Positions 7,303 to 14,245 are shown, counted from the stretch's first letter. The stretch is 24,804 nt of DNA from SHLQ01 sp964445255 (GCA_964445255.1 CAYUKM010000029.1:1-24804); one strand, 5' to 3'. Program-made: numbers and translations. The notes: generated by a model from the letters alone, not told the origin.

Positions 7303-8801
7303 CGGAGAACTCCAAACGGGTCGACCCGAAGCGACATCGCTAGACACAGGTGATCGACGGTAACCTCGCTCCCGACATCTTCGAGGTCGGCGATCGTGCG
7401 GGCAACCGACCGGACCCGACCCACTCCCCGGGCGGAAAGCCGACCTTGAGTAAGCGCCTGTTCGAGTACGGCTCGGCCAGAGTCGTCAAGGGGCGCGACC
7501 TGATCAAGTTCGACTTGTTCGAGGCGCCCGTTCACCACACCGGTGCGGTCGATGGCGCGTTGACGAGCGACCGCAACCCGTTCAGCCGTTTCAGCCGACG
7601 ACTCGCCGGACGGCTGACCGAACAATTCGGTGGCACACGGTCGCTGCACGCCGATTCGGAGGTCGAAGCGATCGAGCAGCGGCCCCGATACCCGCCGGTG
7701 GTACCGAGATCGTTGTGCTTCGCTACATCGGCAGGCTCCCGGAGCGCCAGATTCACCACACGGGCATGGATTCATGGATGCGACCAGCAAAACGTCGGCG
7801 GGATACACCGCGGTGGCGTGAGCACGGACGACCCGTACCTCTTGTTCCTCTAATGGTTGGCGAAGTCCATCGAGCGCCGCGGGTGCGAATTCGCCGAGTT
7901 CGTCGAGAAAGAGCACCCCTTTGTGCGCGAGTGAAAGCTCACCCGGGCGCATGGAACGGGCACCTCCACCGACGAGCGACACCGCGGATGCCCCGTGGTG
8001 TGGGGCCCGGAACGGCGGATTAACTACCGGCAACTTGGCCGGATCGAGAGCGCCGGCCGCTGAGTGCACCCGGCACACCTCGAGTGCCGAAGCCATATCG
8101 AGCGCGGGCAGCAGTCCCGGAAGCCGCTTGGCGAGCATGGTCTTGCCAGCCCCGGGCGGCCCGACCATGAGCAGGTGATGCCCGCCCGCAGCAGAGATCG
8201 TGAGGGCCAGCTTGCCAATGTGTTGACCTCGGATGTCACGGAGGTCGAGCATGGGTTCACACGGTTCGTGGGGTTCCATCTGTGGGCCGTCGGGCCACGG
8301 CGCCTCCCCGAGCAAGCACTCGACGAGACGGCCGAGGGTGGCAACGGGTCGAACCTGTCGACCGAGCAGCGTCGCTTCACCAGCGTTCTGAGGCGCAACC
8401 ACGATCGCGTGCTCCCCCACTGCGTCGGCCATGGGCAGCGCTCCACGAACGGGACGTATCGAACCATCGAGGCCTAGCTCCCCGAGAAATGCCAGGCCCT
8501 CCACCGCTTCGGGACCGATCCGGCCATCGGCCACGAGCACGCCAATGGCCATCGCGAGGTCGAGGCCGGCGCCGGTCTTTTTCATGTCGGAGGGAGCGAG
8601 GTTTACGGTGATCTTCTTGCTGGGCCAATCTTCGCCACTCGAAATCAGCGCGGCTCGAACCCGGTCGCGGGCTTCTCGGCACGCCACGTCGGGTTGACCA
8701 ACGATGATAAAGCCGGGCAAACCACCCGACGCGTGCACTTCTACGTGCACCTGATGTCCAACTACCCCCACCAAGGTCGCGGACCGAACGATCGAAAGCA
8801 T
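7299..8801 (-). CDS. comM: YifB/ComM-family AAA+ ATPase (Mg chelatase-like)
   Basis: ComM is a hexameric helicase that helps integrate transformed DNA by branch migration. The 500-residue product has the N-terminal Lon-protease-like fold (residues about 1-170; KITVNLAPSDMKKTGAGLDLAMAIGVL), then the AAA+ module with Walker A GPPGAGKT (214-221) and Walker B GVLFLDE (295-301). Four cysteines (about 346, 348, 357, 359) in a CPCG...CRC cluster are typical of the family. The C-terminal part has RVRSVARTIADLE. AGGAG precedes the ATG by eight bases. It is coupled to dprA by an ATGA overlap. In other actinobacteria it directly follows yraN; here a cytochrome c gene and a small ORF lie between them. 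Confidence 0.95.
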   Translation of the reverse strand: MLSIVRSATLVGVVGHQVHVEVHASGGLPGFIIVGQPDVACREARDRVRAALISSGEDWPSKKITVNLAPSDMKKTGAGLDLAMAIGVLVADGRIGPEAVEGLAFLGELGLDGSIRPVRGALPMADAVGEHAIVVAPQNAGEATLLGRQVRPVATLGRLVECLLGEAPWPDGPQMEPHEPCEPMLDLRDIRGQHIGKLALTISAAGGHHLLMVGPPGAGKTMLAKRLPGLLPALDMASALEVCRVHSAAGALDPAKLPVVNPPFRAPHHGASAVSLVGGGARSMRPGELSLAHKGVLFLDELGEFAPAALDGLRQPLEEQEVRVVRAHATAVYPADVLLVASMNPCPCGESGAPGACRCSEAQRSRYHRRVSGPLLDRFDLRIGVQRPCATELFGQPSGESSAETAERVAVARQRAIDRTGVVNGRLEQVELDQVAPLDDSGRAVLEQALTQGRLSARGVGRVRSVARTIADLEDVGSEVTVDHLCLAMSLRVDPFGVLR

Positions 8802-8820
8802 GACTACATCTCCTAGACAT

Positions 8821-8901
8821 GGCGCACACGCGCCGTTGATTGTCTGAAGACACTTGATTCAGGCGGCCTCTATCGCCCACAACAGAGAACCTAGATGTGG
8901 G
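8821..8901. promoter_or_regulatory. Three short dyads in the cytochrome c / comM spacer
   Basis: The 121-base spacer holds three inverted repeats: ggcgc/gcgcc (8821-8825 with 8830-8834), tgtct/agaca (8841-8845 with 8848-8852) and cccaca/tgtggg (8876-8881 with 8896-8901). The last could end the cytochrome c message. The middle one, with a two-base centre, has the shape of an operator rather than a hairpin. These arms are short and no regulator can be named. Confidence 0.2.
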
Positions 8902-8922
8902 GTAAGACAGTCAGCCTCGGAA

Positions 8923-9279
8923 CTATTGCGGTGGACCGGACAAGATCTCTCGTTGGTAGCGAACGACGGCGTTGATGTCGGACTCGGACAGCGTCTGACT
9001 GAACCGGGGCATCTGATTGCGCCCGTTGTACACCACGTCGAATTGCTCGTCGACGGTTAGGCGCTGATCGACACCGCGCAGCGAACGGCCGATGCCTCCT
9101 CCCCCGTCAGGCCCATGACAACGGGCGCAACTCGCTCGGTATATGTCTGAGCCAAGGATCAGTTCCTCGTCCGCGTCGTCCGGGAGTGCAATTTCTTGGG
9201 CACAGGCACTAAGCAGCATGGCCGCAGCAAACACTCCAACAAGGGAGGCCCGAAGCGGTGAACGTCGTCGAGTTCGCAT
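8923..9279 (-). CDS. Small monohaem cytochrome c lipoprotein
   Basis: A single-haem class I cytochrome c of 118 residues, expected to be anchored on the outer face of the membrane and to carry electrons. It begins with a basic stretch, a hydrophobic signal and a lipobox LLSAC (lipidated Cys26), then one CARCH haem site (Cys51, Cys54, His55) followed by GPDGGGG. A likely distal haem ligand is Met90 in QMPRFSQTLS, before the C-terminal helix SDINAVVRYQREI. An ATG also exists at 9285, but GGTGG lies six bases before the 9279 ATG and directly against the 9285 one, so I prefer 9279. It is not part of a visible respiratory operon; the partner oxidase or reductase is unknown. Its position between yraN and comM is unusual. 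Confidence 0.88.
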   Translation of the reverse strand: MRTRRRSPLRASLVGVFAAAMLLSACAQEIALPDDADEELILGSDIYRASCARCHGPDGGGGIGRSLRGVDQRLTVDEQFDVVYNGRNQMPRFSQTLSESDINAVVRYQREILSGPPQ

Positions 9280-9302
9280 CAGCATCCACCATACTGAGAG
9301 AT

Positions 9303-9413
9303 ATGGGAATGGACCCGACGCGCCAGCATCAGCGTCGACCCTTTGACTACGTGTTCGTCATCGGTTCGATCATCGCTGCAGTCGCGCTCGTGATTTGGGC
9401 CTTCTTCGGCTGA
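9303..9413 (+). CDS. Possible 36-residue single-pass membrane peptide
   Basis: A plus-strand frame of 36 residues starts with an Arg/Gln/His-rich stretch (MDPTRQHQRRPFDY) followed by one hydrophobic helix of about 20 residues (VFVIGSIIAAVALVIWAFFG) that ends exactly at the stop codon. A basic N-terminus followed by a helix suggests an N-in single-span membrane peptide. The ATG at 9303 or the one at 9309 could be the start; GAGAG lies eight bases before the second. It is one of very few plus-strand candidates, divergent from the cytochrome c gene with start codons about 23 bases apart and convergent with yraN. The hydrophobic pattern argues for a real gene, but its size means chance is possible. 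I do not recognise a family. Confidence 0.45.
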   Translation: MGMDPTRQHQRRPFDYVFVIGSIIAAVALVIWAFFG

Positions 9414-9423
9414 GCCAACGGGG

Positions 9424-9768
9424 CTAGAACGCCGCTTCGAGCACTTCGACGTCGACCCCCACAACCGCGACCACATCGAAGCGAAGCTGGTCACGTCGGT
9501 GCTTGTGCTCGCCTAGCCACGCCGTGGCCAACCGACGAATCTGCCGTTGCTTGTCGTGACCGACCGCCTCGGCCGGGCTACCGAACCGTCGAGTCTGACG
9601 GGTCTTCACCTCGACAAAGGCAACGGTCCCCCGCTTGGCGACCACCAGGTCGAGTTCGCCGCGGCCGCTTCGCCAGTTGCGGTCGAGGACTACCCACCCG
9701 CGCTTTTCGTACCAGCGGGCAGCGAGTTCCTCGCCTTGACGGCCTAATCGCAATCTCGCATGTGTCAT
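9424..9768 (-). CDS. yraN: YraN / UPF0102 family nuclease-like protein
   Basis: A 114-residue member of the UPF0102 family, which has an endonuclease-like fold with a possible metal site; its exact role is not established. The family pattern is complete: LGRQGEELAARWY, then VVLDRNWRSGRGELDLVV, FVEVKTRQTRRFGSPAEAV and RFDVVAV. The conserved Glu and Asp of GELD and the Glu and Lys of EVK form the presumed active site. The ATG at 9768 gives the normal N-terminus; another start at 9780 is four codons upstream, and neither has a clear Shine-Dalgarno. yraN normally sits between rnhB and comM in actinobacteria. Here its upstream neighbour is rmlB, 23-35 bases away depending on the start. Confidence 0.93.
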   Translation of the reverse strand: MTHARLRLGRQGEELAARWYEKRGWVVLDRNWRSGRGELDLVVAKRGTVAFVEVKTRQTRRFGSPAEAVGHDKQRQIRRLATAWLGEHKHRRDQLRFDVVAVVGVDVEVLEAAF

Positions 9769-9803
9769 GTCGGAGACCATACGTACGGGCTGTGACAGCT
9801 TCT

Positions 9804-10545
9804 CTACCGGTTCTGAACGCGAGACTTCAGCGGCTCCCACCAAGCGCGGTTCGCTGTGTACCACTCGATGGTCGAGTCCAACGCGTCTTCCAGCGCGATC
9901 TCTGGAGCCCAGCCCATCTCTCGAATTTTGGTGGTGTCGACGCTGTAGCGACGGTCGTGGCCGAGGCGATCCTCGACGTACTCGATCATCTCTTCGCCAG
10001 CACCTAACCGACTCAAGATGTGGTGGGTGGGATGTGGAGGAAGCGCTCGACGTCGTTCTGACGCGCGATGTCGCACATGACGTTGNNNNNNNNNNNNNNN
10101 NNNNNNNNNNNNNNNNNNNNNNNNNNNNNNNNNNNNNNNNNNNNNNNNNNNNNNNNNNNNNNNNNNNNNNNNNNNNNNNNNNNNNGATGTGGAGGAAGCG
10201 CTCGACGTCGTTCTGACGCGCGATGTCGCACATGACGTTGGTGCCGGAGACGTTGGTCCTGATGAAGGCGTCGGGGCCCATGATCGAGCGGTCGACGTGA
10301 GACTCGGCAGCGAAGTGGACGACGTGCGTGTGCCCGGGTAGCGCCGCAGAGACATCGTCTCGGCTGCAGATGTCGCCTTCCACGAAGTTGAACCGAGAGC
10401 TGGCCTCAAACTCGGCCAAGTTGGCCCGATTGCCAGCGTAGGTCAGCGCGTCGAAGACCGTCACTTCCGCGTCGGTGTTCGCCATGAGATGGCGCACGTA
10501 GTTCGATCCGATGAACCCGGCTGCGCCGGTGACGAAGAGTTTCAT
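9804..10545 (-). CDS. rmlB: dTDP-glucose 4,6-dehydratase, interrupted by an assembly gap
   Basis: RmlB converts dTDP-glucose to dTDP-4-keto-6-deoxyglucose, the second step of dTDP-L-rhamnose synthesis. Two parts are visible. The N-terminal 120 residues (10545-10186) hold the NAD-binding TGAAGFIG loop, FDALTYAGNRANL, FVEGDI and HFAAESHVDRSI. The C-terminal part (about 10027-9804) holds GHDRRYSVDTTKIREMGW and an EWYTANRAWWEPLK end. About 150 residues between them, including the TDEVYG and YxxxK catalytic motifs, are not present. The two parts are out of frame across the 100-N run and the 55-bp duplicated contig ends. Either sequence is missing in the gap, or the gene truly carries an internal deletion. 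RmlC lies 14 bases upstream, so the two form one operon. Confidence 0.85.
10031..10240. other. Assembly gap of 100 N flanked by identical 55-bp contig ends
   Basis: Positions 10031-10085 and 10186-10240 are identical over 55 bases, and the run of N between them is exactly 100 long (10086-10185). That is the signature of two contigs sharing one 55-mer in a de Bruijn graph that a scaffolder joined with a default gap instead of merging. The repeat lies inside rmlB and is an artefact of assembly, not a biological repeat. Confidence 0.9.
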
Positions 10546-10559
10546 GTCGAAGCGTGCCT

Positions 10560-11126
10560 CTAGGTTCGTGGTGGGTAGGGCGGCCGATGGTTAGGCGCAA
10601 GGTCAGCGAGCATCGGGTTGGCAGCGTCTCGTTCGGAGAGGATCGGCGATTCGATTCCCCAATCGGCCCCGATCGCCGGGTCGTTCCAGGCCACCCCGAG
10701 CTCGTCGGCCGGGTTGTAGTAGCCATCGACCAGGTAGGTGATGACGCAGTCGGTGATCGACGCGAATCCGTGCGCGACACCTGGAGGAATGAACAGTCCG
10801 AGGTGGTTATTCTCGGCACCGTCGACCTCGCCCAGGTCGATCATCTGGGTAGCGCCCTCGGTCGGCGAGCCCACCCGCAGGTCATGCAGCACGGCCCTGG
10901 CGTGCCCAGACGGCGCGTACCAGTAGTCGGCCTGATGGAGGTGGAAGTGCAACCCCACGACGGCACCGGCTTGACGATTTCCTCGATTGGCCTGGACCAT
11001 CTCCCGGCCGAGGTCGAACCACTGGCGACGGTACGTCTCGACGAAATACCCGCGCTCATCGGCGAACACTTGAGGGTGCACCTCAACCACGCCAGCTATT
11101 ACTTCAGAATCAACGAATTCAGCCAC
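10560..11126 (-). CDS. rmlC: dTDP-4-dehydrorhamnose 3,5-epimerase
   Basis: RmlC epimerises C3 and C5 of dTDP-4-keto-6-deoxyglucose in the dTDP-L-rhamnose pathway, which feeds cell-wall and surface polysaccharides. The 188-residue cupin has VFADERGYFVETYRRQWF at the start, the catalytic His in VVGLHFHLHQADYW (about His60), IPPGVAHGF (112-121), and YNPADELGVAWNDPAIGADWG at 137-157. It ends with the usual P.LSERDA segment. The start is a GTG at 11126, with AGGAG four bases upstream. It is the first gene of the rmlC-rmlB pair. It stands where lepB and rnhB are expected in actinobacteria. rmlA and rmlD are not in the window. Confidence 0.93.
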   Translation of the reverse strand: MAEFVDSEVIAGVVEVHPQVFADERGYFVETYRRQWFDLGREMVQANRGNRQAGAVVGLHFHLHQADYWYAPSGHARAVLHDLRVGSPTEGATQMIDLGEVDGAENNHLGLFIPPGVAHGFASITDCVITYLVDGYYNPADELGVAWNDPAIGADWGIESPILSERDAANPMLADLAPNHRPPYPPRT

Positions 11127-11482
11127 AAGACTCCTGTCCGATGCATCACCCTACAAACCCGTGGCCTGAATTAGCTAGGGCTGAGAACGAGCCCAATTCC
11201 CCAGATGGATTCCCGTACCATCTGGACATGGACGCCCGGTCCGTTGATCGAGATCATCGGCGAAAATCGTGGCCTTTGGTCACACACACCGGATGATCAG
11301 GGGATCACCAACGATGGACCTTCCTGTTTTGGCGCCGCCGAGCCGGTAACCGAAGAGTTGTCGAAACCTCTCGGGACGAGACCGGTCGTTTCCGGGACAA
11401 CGTTGCAAGATCTCGGGTGCAGCGACGAATTCGTCGCGAATAACGAGTTCAATTGCGTAGACATGCGAATCGCCCAACGTCG

Positions 11483-11499
11483 GTAGCCCGCAGCTGCGA
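11483..11499. repeat. Copy 1 of a 17-bp interspersed repeat
   Basis: The 17-mer gtagcccgcagctgcga occurs here and again at 23834-23850 in the same orientation. Both copies lie at the edge of palindrome-rich, gene-free stretches containing GAGCGAAGCGAG-like units, so they probably belong to one intergenic repeat family. Confidence 0.7.
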
Positions 11500-11820
11500 G
11501 GACGCTCCGTGCAACGGCCCCCGGAGGGAAGTGATTGTTCTGAGCGCGTGCCGCCAAAATCGCGACGGAGTCGCTGGCGGCAAAGCCCTCAGCCGCAGGG
11601 AGCGAAGCGAGCGAGGACGCTCCGTGCAACGGCCCCCGGAGGGAAGTGATTGTTCTGAGCGCGTGNNNNNNNNNNNNNNNNNNNNNNNNNNNNNNNNNNN
11701 NNNNNNNNNNNNNNNNNNNNNNNNNNNNNNNNNNNNNNNNNNNNNNNNNNNNNNNNNNNNNNNNNTTCTGAGCGCGTGCCGCCAAAATCGCGACGGAGTC
11801 GCTGGCGGCAAAGCCCTCAG
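11496..11820. repeat. 115-bp tandem repeat, interrupted by an assembly gap
   Basis: Unit 1 is 11496-11610. Unit 2 starts at 11611 and matches unit 1 for 55 bases up to the N run (11666-11765). The right contig begins with 55 bases (11766-11820) identical to 11538-11592 of unit 1. At least 1.8 units therefore exist and the true copy number is unknown. Each unit has a strong stem-loop (11549-11582 in unit 1), a ggagcg/cgctcc dyad across the unit junction (11599-11604 with 11618-11623), and a ccgt/acgg dyad. The last unit runs into the 3' end of rplS and includes its stop codon. The unit has no open frame that reads as a protein family. I interpret it as an expanded intergenic palindromic element. 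Confidence 0.85.
11777..11810 (-). terminator. Stem-loop just after rplS
   Basis: On the minus strand the structure begins six bases after the rplS stop: tgccgcca pairs with tggcggca (8 bp), with an inner gcgac/gtcgc stem (5 bp), a three-base loop and a five-base bulge on one side. It lies within the 115-bp repeat. It is placed like a terminator but lacks a clear U-tract. Confidence 0.5.
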
Positions 11821-12164
11821 AATTCGCGCTTTTCGCGGACCTTGGCTGCCTTACCGACGCGGTCACGCAGGTAGTAGAGCTTGGCGCGGCGTACGTCGCC
11901 TCGGTTGACGAACTCGAGCTTGGCCATGATTGGCGAGTGGAGCGGGAAGGTGCGCTCAACACCGACGCCGAAGCTGAGCTTGCGAACAGTGAAGGATTCG
12001 TTGATACCGCTGCCACGACGAGCGATGACCACGCCCTCGAACACCTGGACACGTTCCTTGTTGCCCTCGACCACACGTACGTGGACCTTGACGGTGTCAC
12101 CCGCTTGAAACTCGGGGATGTCGTCCCGGAGGGACTTTGCGTCGACGAGATCGGTGATGTTCAT
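11817..12164 (-). CDS. rplS: Ribosomal protein L19
   Basis: L19 sits at the 30S-50S interface of the large subunit. The 115-residue product has the full family pattern: PEFQAGDTVKVHVRVVEGNKERVQVFEGVVIARRGSGI, FTVRKLSFGVGVERTFPLHSP, and a basic C-terminus RRAKLYYLRDRVGKAAKVREKR. The frame extends 18 codons upstream, but the ATG at 12164 follows AGGAG by six bases and gives the normal start. Its TGA stop lies in the flanking repeat, although the protein itself appears complete. trmD, its usual immediate neighbour, is separated from it here by an unknown gene. Confidence 0.97.
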   Translation of the reverse strand: MNITDLVDAKSLRDDIPEFQAGDTVKVHVRVVEGNKERVQVFEGVVIARRGSGINESFTVRKLSFGVGVERTFPLHSPIMAKLEFVNRGDVRRAKLYYLRDRVGKAAKVREKREF

Positions 12165-12228
12165 CGTTGGCTCCTGCGAATCGCGGCCGATTAGGCCAGT
12201 CGACAAGCCTAGATGCACCGACGACTAG

Positions 12229-12633
12229 CTACAACGTGACAGAGAGTTCTAGTTGGTTGGGTTCAACTTTGTAGATGTCTCGCATGGTGCGAATGATGCC
12301 GGAGGCTACGAGTTCGGAGTCCACGGGGGCGCTCCAGTCCCAGTAGAAGTTACCCCAGGAATCAGAGGCGACTTTGAAGCCAACGGCGATTACGGCCCGC
12401 TCGTCTCGGACGGTCATTCGTTCTCCGCCCATCAGCGTGTCGTTACCAGCGGCAGCGAGACGAATCTGTCCGTCACCTATCAAACCTGCGATGACGTGTT
12501 GACCGCTCCCCGGCACCTTCACGCGTACTTCCGACACGGCGCCGGTAAGTAGATCGTCAAGTGATTCGGAGATGGCCGTGCTCAGCTGTTCCCACGTGCG
12601 GCTGGCCGGTGCAAGCATGAGTTGCGTCGACAT
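12229..12633 (-). CDS. Hypothetical protein, possibly YbjN/TY-Chap-like
   Basis: A 134-residue acidic protein with no signal peptide or membrane helix, therefore probably cytosolic. It reads as an alpha/beta fold: an N-terminal helix (WEQLSTAISESLDDLLTG), strands in VRVKVPGSGQHVIAGLI, a region around AAGNDTLMG, then FYWDWSAPVDSELVASGIIRTMRDIYKV and a short end PNQLELSVTL. The late Trp-x-Pro plus helix plus 'P..L.' pattern recalls YbjN/TY-Chap chaperone-like domains, but I hold that only weakly. It lies 53 bases after trmD and 64 bases before rplS, and is presumably co-transcribed with them. The ATG at 12633 has only a weak AGG. The reading frame is convincing; the function is unknown. Confidence 0.72.
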   Translation of the reverse strand: MSTQLMLAPASRTWEQLSTAISESLDDLLTGAVSEVRVKVPGSGQHVIAGLIGDGQIRLAAAGNDTLMGGERMTVRDERAVIAVGFKVASDSWGNFYWDWSAPVDSELVASGIIRTMRDIYKVEPNQLELSVTL

Positions 12634-12686
12634 GTCGGCCTATCGGCACGCACTTCAGAGATGTAAGGCGGTCGGCCTAGCGGCGA

Positions 12687-13406
12687 CTAGAGATCAAACT
12701 CGTCGAGGAGCGTTTGGTCGTCCTCGGTTAGACCGCCACGGGCCTCGATGAGGTCGGGGCGACGGTCGATCGTGCGACGAAGACTCATCGCACGACGCCA
12801 CCGGGCGACGAGTCCGTGGTTGCCCGATGTCAACACCTCGGGCACCGCACGTCCCTCGAAGTCGGCAGGCCGGGTGTACTGGGGGTATTCGAGTAGGCCG
12901 TCAGAGAACGACTCCTCAGCGATCGAATCGGCGTTGCCCAGGACGCCGGGCAACAGGCGTCCCACAGCTTCGATGATGACTGCGGCGGCTACTTCTCCCC
13001 CGGCGAGCACGAAGTCGCCGATCGATACCTCGCCATCGACTTCGGAGTCGAGGATACGCTGGTCGATCCCCTCGTAACGCCCACACAGCAGCGAGAACCC
13101 TCCGCTGCCGGCGAGTTCCTGGGCCATCTGTTGATCGAACCGTCGCCCCGAGGCGCTCAACGCAAGAAGCGGACGGGGTGGATCGGCCGCCCGAATTGAT
13201 GTGGAGAGCACGTCGGGGCGCATCACCATGCCTGCTCCCCCGCCGAATGGTGAGTCGTCGACGCTGCGATGGACGTCGGTGGCGTGATCTCGGGGGTCGT
13301 GGAGCCGGAGGTCGATCTTGTCCTGCGCACGGGCCCGACCGATAATGCTTGTGGCGAGCGCACCATCGACCAGTTCGGGGAACACGGTGAAGACGTCGAT
13401 CCTCAT
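12687..13406 (-). CDS. trmD: tRNA (guanine37-N1)-methyltransferase
   Basis: TrmD methylates G37 of tRNAs that read CNN codons, preventing frameshifts. It is a SPOUT methyltransferase with a deep trefoil knot that binds S-adenosylmethionine. The 239-residue product contains MRIDVFTVFPELV, DDSPFGGGAGMVM, LLCGRYEGIDQRILD and SIGDFVLAGGE. These are followed by LEYPQYTRPADFEG and VPEVLTSGNHGLVARWRR, with the catalytic Asp region intact. Its ATG overlaps the rimM stop by four bases, so translation is coupled. The order rimM-trmD-rplS is typical, though a hypothetical gene is inserted before rplS. Confidence 0.97.
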   Translation of the reverse strand: MRIDVFTVFPELVDGALATSIIGRARAQDKIDLRLHDPRDHATDVHRSVDDSPFGGGAGMVMRPDVLSTSIRAADPPRPLLALSASGRRFDQQMAQELAGSGGFSLLCGRYEGIDQRILDSEVDGEVSIGDFVLAGGEVAAAVIIEAVGRLLPGVLGNADSIAEESFSDGLLEYPQYTRPADFEGRAVPEVLTSGNHGLVARWRRAMSLRRTIDRRPDLIEARGGLTEDDQTLLDEFDL

Positions 13407-13909
13407 TCTTCTTCGCCTTGCTCGTACAGGGCGAAGAGGCCGTCTGGCACATCTACGTTGATCACGCCAGGCTCGCGCGAGGTGACGAATCGAAGCGGCA
13501 CTAGCGCTCCGCTGTCGAGTTCAAGCAGGTCGCTGGCCGGATTGGCGACCACTTCAACAACGGCACCCTTGGTTCGTCCGGTCGCATCAACGACATCGCA
13601 GCCGATCAGTTCATGCACCCACAGCTCGTCCGGATCGTCGATCGGTTCGGCCTTGAGTTCGACGCCCCGGAGCTCGTCGGCGACCTCGCGGACGTCGATG
13701 CCGTCGAAGTGCACGATGTGGTCGCCCTGGTGCGGACGCGAGGTTGTGATCGTTCGCGGTGTATCGCCGACCACGAGGGTGGAGCCGACGTCCACGCGTT
13801 CGGTTCGGTTCGTGGTCAGACGTACAATGACGTCGCCTCGAACGCCATGAGACTTGCGCACATACCCGACCAACAAGAGGTCGACCGGCGGAGTTGGCGT
13901 ATTGGTCAT
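13403..13909 (-). CDS. rimM: 16S rRNA processing protein RimM
   Basis: RimM helps assemble the head of the 30S subunit and binds ribosomal protein S19. The 168-residue product has the N-terminal RimM barrel (LLLVGYVRKSHGVRGDVIVR) and a C-terminal PRC-type barrel (ELWVHELIGCDVVDATGRTKGAVVEVVANPASDLLEL, then ALVPLRFV). GGTAGG lies just before the ATG at 13909. The stop overlaps trmD by ATGA. It follows khpA by 36 bases. Sequence between the two barrels is variable, as usual in the family. Confidence 0.95.
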   Translation of the reverse strand: MTNTPTPPVDLLLVGYVRKSHGVRGDVIVRLTTNRTERVDVGSTLVVGDTPRTITTSRPHQGDHIVHFDGIDVREVADELRGVELKAEPIDDPDELWVHELIGCDVVDATGRTKGAVVEVVANPASDLLELDSGALVPLRFVTSREPGVINVDVPDGLFALYEQGEEE

Positions 13910-13945
13910 GACCTACCGGCATCAGCGCCGGCTAGACCGAAGAAA

Positions 13946-14245
13946 TCAGTCGAGGAATTCGATGTCGACTTCAACGCCATCTTTGGCAGCTGCAGCCCGG
14001 GTCAAGGTACGGATCGCATTCGCGACACGACCACGACGTCCGATTACTCGACCCATGTCGTCGGGACCTACACGAACCTCAAGCTGCAAGGTGTGCTTCG
14101 AGTCGTTGACGTCGACCTGCACGGCGTCCTTGTCTTGCACGAGCGACTGGACCACGTAAGCCAACACGGCCTCGGCGGTAGGTGCGCCTTCGGCACCGCC
14201 CTCGTCTTCGTCGTGCTCTTCTACTTGGTCTGCTTCATCGCTCAT
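13946..14245 (-). CDS. khpA: KH-domain RNA-binding protein KhpA
   Basis: A 99-residue protein with one KH domain. Residues about 1-22 are a very acidic tail of Asp and Glu, after which the KH fold follows with its GxxG loop in GRVIGRRGRVANAIRTL and a final strand VEVDIEFLD. In Firmicutes KhpA, with KhpB/EloR, binds RNA and influences cell elongation; the actinobacterial gene sits, as here, between rpsP and rimM. Its ATG overlaps the rpsP stop by four bases, so it is coupled to S16 translation. The acidic N-terminal tail is longer than in many homologues. Confidence 0.9.
   Translation of the reverse strand: MSDEADQVEEHDEDEGGAEGAPTAEAVLAYVVQSLVQDKDAVQVDVNDSKHTLQLEVRVGPDDMGRVIGRRGRVANAIRTLTRAAAAKDGVEVDIEFLD

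Larger units (their letters stand above)
11127..11816. other. Gene-poor spacer upstream of rmlC
   Basis: About 690 bases, including 100 N, separate rmlC from rplS. The right part (11496-11820) is a tandem repeat. The left part (11127-11482) has no gene I can support. A plus-strand frame at 11205-11486 (93 codons) and a minus-strand frame at 11280-11477 (65 codons) overlap each other and lack family motifs, and their third-position GC is close to 57 percent by hand count, lower than expected for coding sequence here. The stretch should contain the rmlC promoter on the minus strand, but I could not pick out convincing -35 and -10 boxes. lepB and rnhB may be lost, or hidden in the gap. Confidence 0.6.

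Noticed and set aside
10031..10240. 55-bp direct repeat as a mobile-element target duplication
   Set aside because: The length equals a common assembler k-mer, the gap is exactly 100 N, and the repeat is in the middle of a coding gene, so an assembly artefact is the simplest explanation.
11280..11477. Minus-strand open frame of 65 codons in the same spacer
   Set aside because: Overlaps the plus-strand frame, has no recognisable domain and ends in no conserved context.
11205..11486. Plus-strand open frame of 93 codons in the rmlC-rplS spacer
   Set aside because: No family motif, no Shine-Dalgarno, third-position GC near 57 percent by hand count, and an overlapping frame on the other strand; its end runs into the repeat region. 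It may be a remnant but I cannot support a gene.
11496..11820. Possible CRISPR array because of the tandem repeats
   Set aside because: The period is 115 bases with no alternation of short repeat and unique spacer, and no cas gene is present.
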